Below, one piece after another: positions 46,070 to 55,277 of a DNA stretch of 64,000 bases. The position numbers and the translations under genes were made by a program. The notes under the pieces are model-generated. The model had not been told where the DNA came from. It worked only from the letters and a program-made list of their open reading frames with translations, and made no database searches. The stretch's first letter is position 1. Every line of letters starts with the position of its first letter. Origin of the DNA: Methylobacterium sp. Leaf99 (GTDB taxonomy: Bacteria > Pseudomonadota > Alphaproteobacteria > Rhizobiales > Beijerinckiaceae); contig NZ_LMMU01000001.1 in assembly GCF_001422375.1 (NCBI RefSeq), positions 248,223 through 312,222 of the forward strand, written 5' to 3'.

Positions 46070-46084
46070 GTTCCTTATTTGTTC
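46070..46084. promoter_or_regulatory. SOS-like LexA box upstream of dnaB
   Basis: GTTC at 46070-46073 and GTTC at 46081-46084 are separated by exactly 7 AT-rich bases (CTTATTT), matching the alphaproteobacterial LexA motif GTTC-N7-GTTC. A TTGACT resembling a -35 element sits just before it at 46063-46068, so LexA bound here would overlap the promoter. The next gene on this strand is dnaB, 194 bases away. Confidence 0.65.
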
Positions 46085-46183
46085 CAGCATGGACGCCCGC
46101 GCCTCGCCCGAGTCGCGGGCGTTCGCGTGTCCGGCGCCAGTCGGATCCGCGGGCCGATCGGTCGGTCGTGATCAGAGCCCCTT

Positions 46184-46203
46184 AACCATGGTGCATCATG
46201 GTT
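46184..46203. promoter_or_regulatory. Interrupted palindrome in the dnaB upstream region
   Basis: AACCATG and CATGGTT arms (46184-46190 and 46197-46203) flank six bases, with further pairing inside apart from one mismatch. It lies about 75-95 bases before the dnaB ATG. It may be an operator; an in-frame ATG inside it could also be an alternative dnaB start. Confidence 0.4.
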
Positions 46204-46277
46204 GGCCTCTGAATGAAGGCGGGTCGGGCGTTCACGTCCCCACGCGCTCGGAAAAAGTCGGAGCCTCGAGTCAGCCC

Positions 46278-47768
46278 ATGGCCCTGCCCAACGCCCTTGT
46301 GGCCAACCTTCAACAGGTGACGCAGGAATTCCGCGTCGCGCCGCACAACATCGACGCGGAGCAGGCGCTGCTCGGCGCGATCCTGGTCAACAACGACGCC
46401 TATTACCGCATCTCGGACTTCCTCCTCGCCGAGCATTTCATGGAGGATGTCCACCGCAAGATCTTCGAGGTGGCGTCGCAGCTCATCAAGGGCGGCAAGC
46501 TCGCCACCCCCATCACCTTGAAGACCTATCTGGGCGACGCCGATCTCGGCGGCCAGACCGTGATGCAGTACCTCGCCCGCCTGGCGGCCGAGGCGACCAC
46601 GGTGATCAACGCGGGCGATTACGGCCGCACCATCTACGACCTCGCCATCCGGCGCCGGCTCATCACCATCGGCGAGGACCTCGTTAACGGCGCCTACGAG
46701 GCGCCGGTGGAATCCTCGCCCCGCGACCAGATCGAGGGCACCGAGCGCCGCCTCTACGAGCTCGCCGAGTCGGGTAAGTACGACGGCGGCTTCCAGAAGT
46801 TCTCCGAGGCGCTCACCACCGCCGTCGACATGGCGGCCAAGGCCTACCAGCGCGAGGGCAAGCTCTCGGGCATCGCCACGGGCCTGTCCGACCTCGACGC
46901 CAAGATGGGCGGCCTGCAATCGTCGGATCTCATCATCCTCGCGGGCCGCCCGGCCATGGGCAAGACCTCGCTGGTGACCAACATCGCCTTCAACATCGCC
47001 AAGGCCTACAAGGGCGAGAAGGGCGCCGACGGCGTCATGAAGACGGTGAACGGCGGCATCGTCGGGTTCTTCTCCCTCGAGATGTCGGCCGAGCAGCTCG
47101 CCACCCGTATCATCGCCGAGCAGTCGGGCGTGCCGTCCTACAAGATCCGCCGCGGCGACATCCGCCCGGAGGACTTCTACAAGATCACCGATGCCGCCCG
47201 GGACATGCAGACGATCCCGTTCTACATCGACCAGACCGGCGGCATCTCCATCGCCCAGCTCGCGGCGCGTGCCCGGCGCCTCAAGCGCCAGAAGGGCCTC
47301 GACCTGCTCATCGTCGATTACCTCCAGCTCCTGTCGGGCTCGGGCAAGCGCTCGGACAATCGCGTGCAGGAGATGACCGAGATCACCACGGGCATGAAGG
47401 CGCTGGCGAAGGAGCTCGCGGTGCCGATCATCGGCCTGTCGCAGCTCTCGCGTCAGGTCGAGAACCGCGAGGACAAGCGCCCGCAGCTTTCGGACCTGCG
47501 CGAATCGGGCTCCATCGAGCAGGATGCCGACGTGGTGATGTTCGTGTTCCGCGAGGAATACTATGTGAACAACAAGAAGCCCCGCGAGGGCACGGAGGAG
47601 TTCTTCGCCTGGGAAGCGGAAATGAACCGGGTCCACGGCAAGGCCGAGGTGATCTTAGGGAAACAGCGCCACGGCCCCACCGGCACCGTGGAACTCCAGT
47701 TCGACGCCAACATCACCCGGTTCTCGAACCTCGCCCAGTCGGACCGGATTCCCGATCAGCATATGTGA
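46278..47768 (+). CDS. dnaB: Replicative DNA helicase
   Basis: DnaB is the hexameric helicase that unwinds DNA ahead of the replisome. The 496-residue protein has the N-terminal primase-interacting domain ([21 protein letters not shown], to about residue 120) and a RecA-like domain from about 195, with Walker [10 protein letters not shown] at 222-230, Walker [11 protein letters not shown], and the [16 protein letters not shown] segment. No intein is present. The ATG at 46278 is preferred; an in-frame ATG at 46188 is possible. A GTTC-N7-GTTC site upstream suggests possible damage-related control. rplI precedes it by 270 bases. Confidence 0.97.
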   Translation: MALPNALVANLQQVTQEFRVAPHNIDAEQALLGAILVNNDAYYRISDFLLAEHFMEDVHRKIFEVASQLIKGGKLATPITLKTYLGDADLGGQTVMQYLARLAAEATTVINAGDYGRTIYDLAIRRRLITIGEDLVNGAYEAPVESSPRDQIEGTERRLYELAESGKYDGGFQKFSEALTTAVDMAAKAYQREGKLSGIATGLSDLDAKMGGLQSSDLIILAGRPAMGKTSLVTNIAFNIAKAYKGEKGADGVMKTVNGGIVGFFSLEMSAEQLATRIIAEQSGVPSYKIRRGDIRPEDFYKITDAARDMQTIPFYIDQTGGISIAQLAARARRLKRQKGLDLLIVDYLQLLSGSGKRSDNRVQEMTEITTGMKALAKELAVPIIGLSQLSRQVENREDKRPQLSDLRESGSIEQDADVVMFVFREEYYVNNKKPREGTEEFFAWEAEMNRVHGKAEVILGKQRHGPTGTVELQFDANITRFSNLAQSDRIPDQHM

Positions 47769-47892
47769 TCGGATAGTCCGCGACCCGATATCTCACACGA
47801 CGAACGATCCGGCGGGTGGGAAATCCGCCGTTGCCTAAAGTTTGCAGGGGAGCGGCCCGTGCCGATCCGAGAACCGAGCGAAGCTGGACAGC

Positions 47893-48990
47893 GTGATCGA
47901 ACCAGGCCACGGCGCCATCCTCACCATCGACCTCGGGGCCATCGTGGCGAACTGGCGCCGCCTCGCGGACGAGGCGCCCGGCCTCGCCTGCGCGGCGGTG
48001 GTCAAGGCCGATGCCTATGGCTGCGGCCTGACCCATGTCGCGCCGGCCCTATGGGCGGCCGGGTGCCGCACCTACTTCGTCGCCCACCTGAGCGAAGCCG
48101 TCGCGGCGCGCGCGCTCCTGCCGGAGGCGACCATCTACGTCCTCAACGGGCTCCTGCCGGACATTGGCTCCGCCCTCATGGCCCACGCCCTGCGTCCCGT
48201 CCTCGGATCGCCCGAGGAGCTGACGGAATGGGCAGCTTTGTGCGTGAGATCCGGCGCCCCGCAACCCGCCGCGCTCCACATCGATACCGGGATGAACCGC
48301 CTCGGCTTCTCGGTGTCCGAGGCCTTGGCGCTCGCTGGCGATCCCATCGTGGCACGCGCTGGCATCGGCCTCCTGATGACCCATCTCGTCAGCGCCGAGT
48401 TGCCCGAGGAGGCCGTCAACACCCGGCAGGCCGCAGACTTCGCGCGCCTGCGCGCCGCCCTGCCGGGCATCCCCGCCTCCTTCGCCAACTCGTCGGGCGT
48501 CTTCCTCGGCGGGGAAGCTCACCACGACCTCCTGCGGCCCGGCTACGCCCTGTTCGGTGGCAATCCCACACCCGGCAAGCCGAACCCCATGCGCCCGGTT
48601 GTGCGACTCGAGGCGACCATTGCCCAGGTTCGCACCGTCGCGGCCGGCGAGACCGCCGGCTACAACGCCCGCTGGACGGCCGATAGCCCGCGCCGCCTCG
48701 CGACCCTCTCCATCGGCTACGCCGACGGCTATCCCCGCGCGGCGAGCGGGCGGGGCGCCGCCCTGGTCGACGGCGTGCGCTGTCCCATCGTCGGCCACAT
48801 CTCCATGGACCTCGTCATCCTCGACGTCACCGACGCCCCCGGCGCGGCGCGCGGCGGAACCGCGACGCTCATCGGCGACGCGCTCGACATCGACACCGTG
48901 GGACAGGCCGCAGGTACCATCGGCTACGAGATCCTGACGGGGCTGGGTTCTCGCTATGTTCGCCATTATGTGACAGGAACCGAGGCCTGA
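47893..48990 (+). CDS. alr: Alanine racemase
   Basis: Alr makes D-alanine for peptidoglycan with PLP. The 365-residue protein shows the PLP lysine motif AAVVKADAYGCG near the N-terminus, the HIDTGMNRLG segment, the FANSSGVFLG segment, the RPGYALFGGNP segment, and the catalytic tyrosine region LSIGYADGYPRA with HISMDLVILDVT. The GTG at 47893 is taken as start since the conserved ILTIDLGAIVANWR follows; a TTG at 47842 would add 17 residues. The dnaB-alr-radA order is usual in this group. Confidence 0.95.
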   Translation: MIEPGHGAILTIDLGAIVANWRRLADEAPGLACAAVVKADAYGCGLTHVAPALWAAGCRTYFVAHLSEAVAARALLPEATIYVLNGLLPDIGSALMAHALRPVLGSPEELTEWAALCVRSGAPQPAALHIDTGMNRLGFSVSEALALAGDPIVARAGIGLLMTHLVSAELPEEAVNTRQAADFARLRAALPGIPASFANSSGVFLGGEAHHDLLRPGYALFGGNPTPGKPNPMRPVVRLEATIAQVRTVAAGETAGYNARWTADSPRRLATLSIGYADGYPRAASGRGAALVDGVRCPIVGHISMDLVILDVTDAPGAARGGTATLIGDALDIDTVGQAAGTIGYEILTGLGSRYVRHYVTGTEA

Positions 48991-49011
48991 GGGGCCTCTT
49001 CCGGACGCAGC

Positions 49012-50445
49012 ATGGCCAAGATCAACCAAACCTTCGTGTGCCAGTCCTGCGGGGCGGTCTACAACCGCTGGCGCGGGCGCTGCGAAGCCTGCAACGGCTG
49101 GAACTGCATCGCCGAGGAGACGGGTGCCGGCGGTCCCCAGTCCGGCCCGGTCAAGACGCGGCCGAGCCGGGCCAAGGGCCGAGTGTTTCCGCTGGAGGGC
49201 CTCACCGGCGAGGTCAAGCAGGCCCCGCGCATCCCGTCCGGGATCAACGAGCTCGACCGGGTGACGGGCGGCGGCTTCGTCCGCGGCTCGGTGATCCTGC
49301 TCGGCGGCGACCCCGGCATCGGCAAGTCCACCCTGCTGATGCAGGCCACGGCCGCCATGGCGCGCACGGGGGAGCGGGTCGTCTACATCTCCGGCGAGGA
49401 GGCGGTGGCGCAGGTGCGCCTGCGCGCCGAGCGCCTCGGCCTCGCCGACATGCCGGTGGAGTTGGCGGCCGAGACCAACGTCGAGGATATCGTCGAGACC
49501 CTGTCGCAGGGCACGCCACCGGCCCTCTGCATCATCGATTCGATCCAGACCATGTGGACCGAAACCGTCGAATCGGCACCCGGCACCGTCACCCAGGTGC
49601 GCGGCTCGGCCCAGACGCTGATCCGCTTCGCCAAGACCACCGGCACCGCGGTGATTCTGGTCGGCCATGTCACCAAGGACGGTCAGATCGCGGGACCGCG
49701 CGTCGTCGAGCACATGGTCGATGCCGTGGCCTCGTTCGAGGGCGATCAGGGCCACCATTTTCGTATCTTGCGCGCGGTGAAGAACCGCTTCGGGCCGACC
49801 GACGAGATCGGGGTGTTCGAGATGACCGATATGGGGCTCGCCGAGGTACCGAATCCCTCCGCCCTGTTCCTCGCCGGGCGCGACCACGCGGCACCGGGCA
49901 CGGCGGTGTTCGCCGGCATGGAAGGCACGCGGCCGCTCCTCGTCGAGATCCAGGCCCTCGTCGCGCCCTCGTCGCTCGGGATGCCGCGTCGCGCGGTGGT
50001 CGGCTGGGACCCCAACCGCCTGTCCATGGTGCTCGCCGTCCTGGAGGCCCATGGCGGCATCCGCCTCGGCACCCACGACGTCTACCTCAACGTTGCCGGC
50101 GGCCTGCGCATCACCGAGCCGGCGGCGGATCTGGCCGTGGCCGCCGCCCTGGTCTCGTCCCTGTCGGGCTCTGCGCTGCCACCCGAGACGGTGTATTTCG
50201 GCGAGATCGGCCTATCCGGTGCCATCCGGCCCGTGGCCCAGGCGCCGGCCCGCTTGAAGGAGGCGCTCAAGCTCGGTTTCGCCAAGGCGGTGACACCCCA
50301 GGGGCGCGGCGAGGGCGGCAACGACGGGTTTCCCACCGAAGCCCTGCGCCACATCGCCGACCTCGTCGCCGGCATCGCCAGCAACGGTCCGCGCCGGGTC
50401 GGCTCGAACCGGGGACGCGGCGCGGTGGAGTACGACGACGACTGA
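49012..50445 (+). CDS. radA: DNA repair protein RadA
   Basis: RadA (Sms) is a RecA-like branch-migration helicase in recombination repair. The 477-residue protein has an N-terminal four-cysteine zinc finger (FVCQSCGAVYNRWRGRCEAC), Walker A GGDPGIGKSTLLMQ, the family motif VKNRFGPTDEIGVFEM, and a C-terminal Lon-protease-like domain (VDAV-type HDVYLNVAGGLRITEPAADLAV). The ATG at 49012 is 21 bases after the alr stop. No LexA box is seen next to it. Confidence 0.97.
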   Translation: MAKINQTFVCQSCGAVYNRWRGRCEACNGWNCIAEETGAGGPQSGPVKTRPSRAKGRVFPLEGLTGEVKQAPRIPSGINELDRVTGGGFVRGSVILLGGDPGIGKSTLLMQATAAMARTGERVVYISGEEAVAQVRLRAERLGLADMPVELAAETNVEDIVETLSQGTPPALCIIDSIQTMWTETVESAPGTVTQVRGSAQTLIRFAKTTGTAVILVGHVTKDGQIAGPRVVEHMVDAVASFEGDQGHHFRILRAVKNRFGPTDEIGVFEMTDMGLAEVPNPSALFLAGRDHAAPGTAVFAGMEGTRPLLVEIQALVAPSSLGMPRRAVVGWDPNRLSMVLAVLEAHGGIRLGTHDVYLNVAGGLRITEPAADLAVAAALVSSLSGSALPPETVYFGEIGLSGAIRPVAQAPARLKEALKLGFAKAVTPQGRGEGGNDGFPTEALRHIADLVAGIASNGPRRVGSNRGRGAVEYDDD

Positions 50446-50581
50446 AGCCCCTTCCGGGCCGGGACGGCCGCCGGCTTGAGGGTGACGGCCAGGATTCGGC
50501 ACGATATACAGGGGCGCGGCCGAGGGAAGCCGCAGGATACGCTGCGCTGCCGCAACTCCCTTGAAGTGACAATCTCCCACG

Positions 50582-51193
50582 ATGCCGTTCTCCGTTCTCG
50601 ATCTCGTCGTGCTCGGCATCGTCGTGGTGTCCGCGTTGCTTGCGGCCGTTCGCGGTGCCACCCGTGAAGTGCTGGCGATCATCGCGTGGGTTGCCGCCGC
50701 CGCCGTTGCCTGGAAACTCTATCCCCTACTTCTGCCCACCGTGAGCCAACACGTCACCAATGCCACCGTGGCCCTGGTGGCCTCCATCGCGGCGATCTTT
50801 CTCGGTACGCTCATCGTGGTCTCGATCATCACCGTGAAGGTGTCCGACATGATCCTCGATTCGCGCATCGGCGCCATCGATCGGTCCCTCGGCTTCCTGT
50901 TCGGCGCCGGGCGGGGCTTTCTCATCTGCGTCATCGGATGGGTGTTCCTGGCTTGGCTCGTCCAGGGCAAGATGCCCGATTGGGCGGCGCAGGCCCGCAG
51001 CCGGCCGATGCTGGAGAAATCCGGCGAGGCCTTGGTGGCGCAGTTGCCCGAGAATCCGGAAGGCCTCCTGAAGCAGTTCAAGAAGCCCAAGGTCGAGACC
51101 CCGGCCGATCCCGTGGAGCCGCCGGAAGGCGATGTCCCCGCCCAGCGCCGCAGCGAGGGGCCGTCCCCAGCCACGCCCGCCTCGCGACGCTGA
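50582..51193 (+). CDS. cvpA: CvpA family membrane protein
   Basis: CvpA proteins are inner membrane proteins named from colicin V production and often lie next to purF. The 203-residue protein has four membrane helices in the first 130 residues (SVLDLVVLGIVVVSALLAAVRG at the start) and a polar, Pro/Glu-rich C-terminal tail. Its gene is followed by purF after about 118 bases, the common cvpA-purF order. Recent work links the family to envelope stress tolerance, but the mechanism is not settled. Confidence 0.92.
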   Translation: MPFSVLDLVVLGIVVVSALLAAVRGATREVLAIIAWVAAAAVAWKLYPLLLPTVSQHVTNATVALVASIAAIFLGTLIVVSIITVKVSDMILDSRIGAIDRSLGFLFGAGRGFLICVIGWVFLAWLVQGKMPDWAAQARSRPMLEKSGEALVAQLPENPEGLLKQFKKPKVETPADPVEPPEGDVPAQRRSEGPSPATPASRR

Positions 51194-51311
51194 TCTGCGT
51201 GCCCGCGCTTGGTGCCCGGGCGAACCTTGCTTACATGCTGGCTTCTCGCATGACGGCCTCGTGACGACGCCGGCTGTGCCCAGTGCCGGGCAACCAGGGA
51301 TCGACCGCACC

Positions 51312-52802
51312 ATGTTGGCAGTGAAACCGAGTGCCCGTCCGGCTGCCGGGATCGTCGACGGCCTCGATCGCGACGGCGATACCCTGCGTGAGGAATGCGG
51401 CGTCTTCGGCATCTTCGGCCACCCCGACGCCTCCGCCATCGTGGCGCTGGGCCTCCACGCCCTCCAGCATCGTGGCCAGGAAGCGGCTGGGATCGTCTCC
51501 TTCGACGGCGAAGTGTTCCATTCGGAGCGCCGCCCCGGCCTCGTCGGCGATTCGTTCTCGGACGGCGAGACCATCGCCCGCCTGCGGGGCCGGGCCGCCA
51601 TCGGCCACGTGCGTTACTCGACCACCGGCGGCACCATCCTGCGCAACGTCCAACCGCTGTTCGCCGAACTCGCCAGCGGCGGTTTGGCGGTCGCGCATAA
51701 CGGCAACCTCACCAACGCGCTGTCGATCCGCCGCGACCTCGTGCGCGACGGCGCCATCACTCAGTCGACCTCCGACACGGAGGTGATCCTGCATCTGGCC
51801 GCCCGGAGCCGCGCCCCGCGCATCGTCGAGCGCTTCACCGAGGCCCTCAAGCAGATCGAGGGCGCCTACGCCATCGTGGCGCTCACCAACAAGAAGCTCA
51901 TCGGCGCCCGCGATCCCATGGGCATCCGCCCCCTGGTGCTCGGCGAACTCGACGGCCGCTACATCCTTGCCTCGGAGACCTGTGCGCTGGACATCATCGG
52001 CGCAAAGTTCATCCGCGATGTCGAGAACGGCGAGATCGTGGTGATCTCCGAAGAGGGCATCGAATCGATCCGCTTCGCGCCGGCCCGGCCCATGCGCCCG
52101 TGCATCTTCGAGTACATCTACTTCGCCCGCCCCGATTCCGTGGTGAACGGCAAGAGCGTCTACGCGGTCCGCAAGAACATCGGTCACGAGCTCGCCCGTG
52201 AATCGGCGGCCTCCGCCGACGTGGTGATCCCGGTGCCGGATTCCGGCGTGCCCGCGGCCCTCGGCTTCGCCCAGGAGACCGGCCTGCCCTTCGAGATGGG
52301 CATCATCCGCAACCACTATGTCGGGCGCACCTTCATCCAGCCGACCCAGTCCGTGCGCGAGCTCGGCGTACGCATGAAGCATTCGGCCAACCGCGCCGTG
52401 GTCGAGGGCAAGCGCATCGTCCTGGTCGACGACAGCCTGGTACGCGGCACCACCTCCGTGAAGATCGTCCGGATGATGCGGGAAGCCGGCGCCAAGGAGG
52501 TGCATTTCCGCATCGCCTCGCCGCCCATCACCTATCCGGACTTCTACGGCATCGACACGCCGGAGCGCGAGAAGCTCCTGGCCGCCACCCACGATCTCGA
52601 GGGCATGCGCCGCTACATCGGCGCCGATTCCCTGGCCTTCCTATCCATCGACGGCCTGTACAAGGCCATGGGCGAGGACCGCCGCGACGAGGCCTGCCCG
52701 CAATACACCGATCATTGCTTCACTGGCGACTACCCAACGAACCTGACCGACATGGCCATCGCAGGTCCGCGCCGGCTGGCGATGCTGGCGGAAGCCGACT
52801 GA
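51312..52802 (+). CDS. purF: Amidophosphoribosyltransferase
   Basis: PurF makes 5-phosphoribosylamine from PRPP and glutamine, the first step of purine synthesis. The 496-residue protein has a short propeptide of about 29 residues before the catalytic Cys in EECGVFGIFGHPDAS, an N-terminal glutamine hydrolase (LHALQHRGQEAAGIV, then HVRYSTTGGTILRN), and the C-terminal phosphoribosyltransferase with the PRPP loop IVLVDDSLVRGTTS. The propeptide marks the B. subtilis-like type that is cleaved to expose Cys. The ATG at 51312 is used; a GTG at 51261 is in frame. Confidence 0.96.
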   Translation: MLAVKPSARPAAGIVDGLDRDGDTLREECGVFGIFGHPDASAIVALGLHALQHRGQEAAGIVSFDGEVFHSERRPGLVGDSFSDGETIARLRGRAAIGHVRYSTTGGTILRNVQPLFAELASGGLAVAHNGNLTNALSIRRDLVRDGAITQSTSDTEVILHLAARSRAPRIVERFTEALKQIEGAYAIVALTNKKLIGARDPMGIRPLVLGELDGRYILASETCALDIIGAKFIRDVENGEIVVISEEGIESIRFAPARPMRPCIFEYIYFARPDSVVNGKSVYAVRKNIGHELARESAASADVVIPVPDSGVPAALGFAQETGLPFEMGIIRNHYVGRTFIQPTQSVRELGVRMKHSANRAVVEGKRIVLVDDSLVRGTTSVKIVRMMREAGAKEVHFRIASPPITYPDFYGIDTPEREKLLAATHDLEGMRRYIGADSLAFLSIDGLYKAMGEDRRDEACPQYTDHCFTGDYPTNLTDMAIAGPRRLAMLAEAD

Positions 52803-52812
52803 GCGCCGGGCC

Positions 52813-53580
52813 ATGACCGACGACACGCACTTGACCAACCCGCGAAACCCCCTGGCCGGGCGCGTCGCCGTCGTGACCGGCGCCTCGCGGGGTATCGGCC
52901 GGGCCGCCGCGCTGGCCCTGGCGGCGGCCGGCGCCCACATCGTCGCCGTCGCCCGGACGCAGGGCGCACTGGAAGAACTCGACGACGCCATTCGGGCGGC
53001 GGGATCGAGCGCTACCCTGGTCCCCCTTGATCTCACCGATTACGACGCCATCGATCGCCTCGGTGCCGGGCTGCACGAGCGCTGGAAGCGCCTCGACATC
53101 GTCGTGGGCAATGCCGGCATCCTCGGTAATCTAACCCCGCTCGGCCACGTCACGCCCAAAACCTGGACGCAGGTGATGGACATCAACGTCACGGCGAACT
53201 GGCGTCTGATCCGCTCGCTCGATCCGCTTCTGCGGATGTCCGATGCCGGCCGGGCGATTTTCGTGACCTCGGGTGCCGCCCAGAAATGCAAGGCCTACTG
53301 GGGGCCCTACTCGGTTTCCAAGGCCGCCCTCGATGCCCTGGTGCGGACCTACGCCGCCGAGACCGAGACCACGTCCGTCCGCGCCATGCTCCTCAACCCC
53401 GGCCCCCTGCGCACGGACATGCGCCGCGCCGCCATGCCGGGCGAGGACCCCGAGACCCTGAAGACGCCGGAGGATCTGGCGCCGCACATCGTCCGGATGG
53501 CGTGTCCCGATTGGAACCAAACGGGCAAGATTTACGACTTTCCCAACGACCGCGTGCTGACCCCGCGGATGGCCGACTGA
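52813..53580 (+). CDS. Short-chain dehydrogenase/reductase
   Basis: The 255-residue classical SDR has the cofactor motif VVTGASRGIGRAAAL near residues 20-34, NAG in VVGNAGILG, the catalytic Ser in IFVTSGAAQ, and YSVSKAALDAL with the Tyr-x-x-x-Lys pair. The Asn of the tetrad is within DINVTANWRL. The substrate cannot be inferred. It follows purF by 10 bases and precedes the DHFR-like gene by about 90 bases, which raises the possibility of a pterin or methylotrophy link, but many SDRs have no such role. Confidence 0.9.
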   Translation: MTDDTHLTNPRNPLAGRVAVVTGASRGIGRAAALALAAAGAHIVAVARTQGALEELDDAIRAAGSSATLVPLDLTDYDAIDRLGAGLHERWKRLDIVVGNAGILGNLTPLGHVTPKTWTQVMDINVTANWRLIRSLDPLLRMSDAGRAIFVTSGAAQKCKAYWGPYSVSKAALDALVRTYAAETETTSVRAMLLNPGPLRTDMRRAAMPGEDPETLKTPEDLAPHIVRMACPDWNQTGKIYDFPNDRVLTPRMAD

Positions 53581-53668
53581 TAATTTCCCGGCGGTCACCG
53601 CTGCCGCTTACGCTTCCATCCAGAGCGGGCATCCGCAGACGCTCTTCCGCTCCCAGGGCCATGAAACG

Positions 53669-54076
53669 ATGATCGACGTTCGCTGCATCTGCGCCATCGG
53701 CCAGCGGGGACAACTCGGGCTCGACGGGCACCTCCCGTGGGAAGGCAACACCGATCCGCTCTTCGTCGAGGACGTAACGCGGTTCTTCGCCATCACCATG
53801 GGCCACGTCCTCATCGCCGGTCCGAAGACCGTGGCCTCGGTGCCGGAGTTCGCGTTCAAGGACCGCACCATCGACGTGATCCGCAGCCACGAGGACCCGG
53901 AGGCGGTGCTCGCGCGCTATCCCGGCCGGCGCATCTTCGTCGGCGGCGGCATCGCGGTGTGGAACGTCTACGCGAAGTACATCCAGCACTGGGACGTCAC
54001 CCGCCTGCCCTACGATGGCGAGGCCGACCGCTGGTTCGATCCAGCTTGGCTCGTCGGTGGCCCCTTACGCACCTGA
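53669..54076 (+). CDS. dmrA: Short DHFR-like protein, candidate dihydromethanopterin reductase
   Basis: The 135-residue protein has the DHFR fold order: the N-terminal strand VRCICAIGQRGQLGLDGHLPWEG (with the LPW substrate segment), a middle GHVLIAGPKTVASVPE, and the nucleotide segment IFVGGGIAVWNVYAKYIQ. It is about 25-30 residues shorter than usual DHFR, about 15 kDa. The DmrA of Methylorubrum extorquens, needed for methylotrophic growth, is a DHFR relative of this size that reduces dihydromethanopterin. The assignment rests on remembered similarity and size, so a diverged DHFR remains possible. A YbdK-type ligase follows after 57 bases. Confidence 0.65.
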   Translation: MIDVRCICAIGQRGQLGLDGHLPWEGNTDPLFVEDVTRFFAITMGHVLIAGPKTVASVPEFAFKDRTIDVIRSHEDPEAVLARYPGRRIFVGGGIAVWNVYAKYIQHWDVTRLPYDGEADRWFDPAWLVGGPLRT

Positions 54077-54133
54077 CGGCACAAAGGGCCGGGCTGGCGG
54101 GTTGAGAAGAGCCCTCCAGCTCCAAGGTCCACG

Positions 54134-55252
54134 ATGAGCCCGCATTCGTATCGCTTCGGCATCGAGGAAGAGTACTTTCTGGCCGATGCGGAGAGCCGGG
54201 GCACGCCGGACCGGTCGCTCAAAGCCTTCCACGACGCGGCCGGGGCGGCCCTGCCGGAGATCGGCCGCGAACTCCTCGAATCCCAGATCGAGGCCTGCAC
54301 GCCGCCCTCGGGCAGCTTCGGGGAAGCCCGCGAGACGCTTGCGCATCACCGGGCCACCCTGGCGCGGATCGGCCGCGAGCACGGCGTCCTCGCCTTCGCC
54401 GCCGGCACCCATCCGGTGGCGGCCTGGGCAAGGCAGGTGGCCACGCAGGGTGAGCGCTACACCGGCATCCTCGAAGATGTCGGTCTGGCCGGTCGGCGCA
54501 GCCTGATCTGCGGCATGCACGTTCATGTCGAGGTGCCGGACCCGGACACGCGGGTCGACCTCATGAACCGCCTGCTGCCGTTCCAGCCGATCCTGCTCGC
54601 CCTCTCGGCCTCGTCGCCATTCTGGCAGGGCCAGCCGACGGGGCTCGCCGCCTATCGCCTCAGCGCCTTCGGCGAACTCCCGCGCACCGGCCTGCCCGAG
54701 CTGTTCGCGGATCGTGCCGCCTACGAGCGCTACGTCCGGATCATGACGAGGGCCGGCTCTATCGCGGATGCGAGCTTCCTGTGGTGGTCGCTGCGCCCGT
54801 CCATCAAGTTTCCGACCCTCGAACTGCGCATCGCCGATTCCTGCACGCGGGTCGACGACGCGATCACCATCGCGGCCCTCTACCGCTGCCTCGTCCACTG
54901 CGCCGTGCGCCGCCCGGACCTGAATGCCGGCCTCGACGGCGTCTCGCGGGCGCTGGCGCAGGAGAACCTGTGGCGGGCGCAGCATGGGGGAACGAAGGCG
55001 GAGATGATCGATGAGGCGAGCGAAGAGGCCGTACCGTTCGCAGTGGCACTCGACAACCTCCTGGCGCTGATCCGAGAAGATGCCGAAGCCCTCGGCTGCG
55101 TCGACGATGTCGAAGGCGCCCGGCGGATCGTCCACGACGGCACGAGCGCCAAACGCCAGATCGCCGCCTACGATGGGGCGCGAACCGAAGGTCGGAATCC
55201 CCTCGTCGCAGTGGTGGACTGGCTGGCCGCCACCACGCGCGGCGACGATTGA
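54134..55252 (+). CDS. YbdK-type carboxylate-amine ligase (GCS2 family)
   Basis: The family relates to glutamate-cysteine ligase; E. coli YbdK has weak activity of that kind, but its true substrate is not known. The 372-residue protein shows the family start RFGIEEEYFLAD, then ELLESQIEACTPP, the CGMHVHVEVPDPD segment with metal or substrate histidines, and SLRPSIKFPTLELRIADS. Starting at the ATG at 54134 it follows the DHFR-like gene by 57 bases, so the two may be cotranscribed. The stop is 25 bases from the convergent der stop. Confidence 0.9.
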   Translation: MSPHSYRFGIEEEYFLADAESRGTPDRSLKAFHDAAGAALPEIGRELLESQIEACTPPSGSFGEARETLAHHRATLARIGREHGVLAFAAGTHPVAAWARQVATQGERYTGILEDVGLAGRRSLICGMHVHVEVPDPDTRVDLMNRLLPFQPILLALSASSPFWQGQPTGLAAYRLSAFGELPRTGLPELFADRAAYERYVRIMTRAGSIADASFLWWSLRPSIKFPTLELRIADSCTRVDDAITIAALYRCLVHCAVRRPDLNAGLDGVSRALAQENLWRAQHGGTKAEMIDEASEEAVPFAVALDNLLALIREDAEALGCVDDVEGARRIVHDGTSAKRQIAAYDGARTEGRNPLVAVVDWLAATTRGDD

Positions 55253-55277
55253 ACGTCGCCGACGAGGAGAACCCGGC

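Noticed and set aside
48049..50076. 675-residue open frame on the minus strand opposite alr and radA
   Set aside because: Both + strand genes are unmistakable. The antisense frame spans their junction and is rich in Gly, His, Asp and Arg as expected of an antisense shadow.
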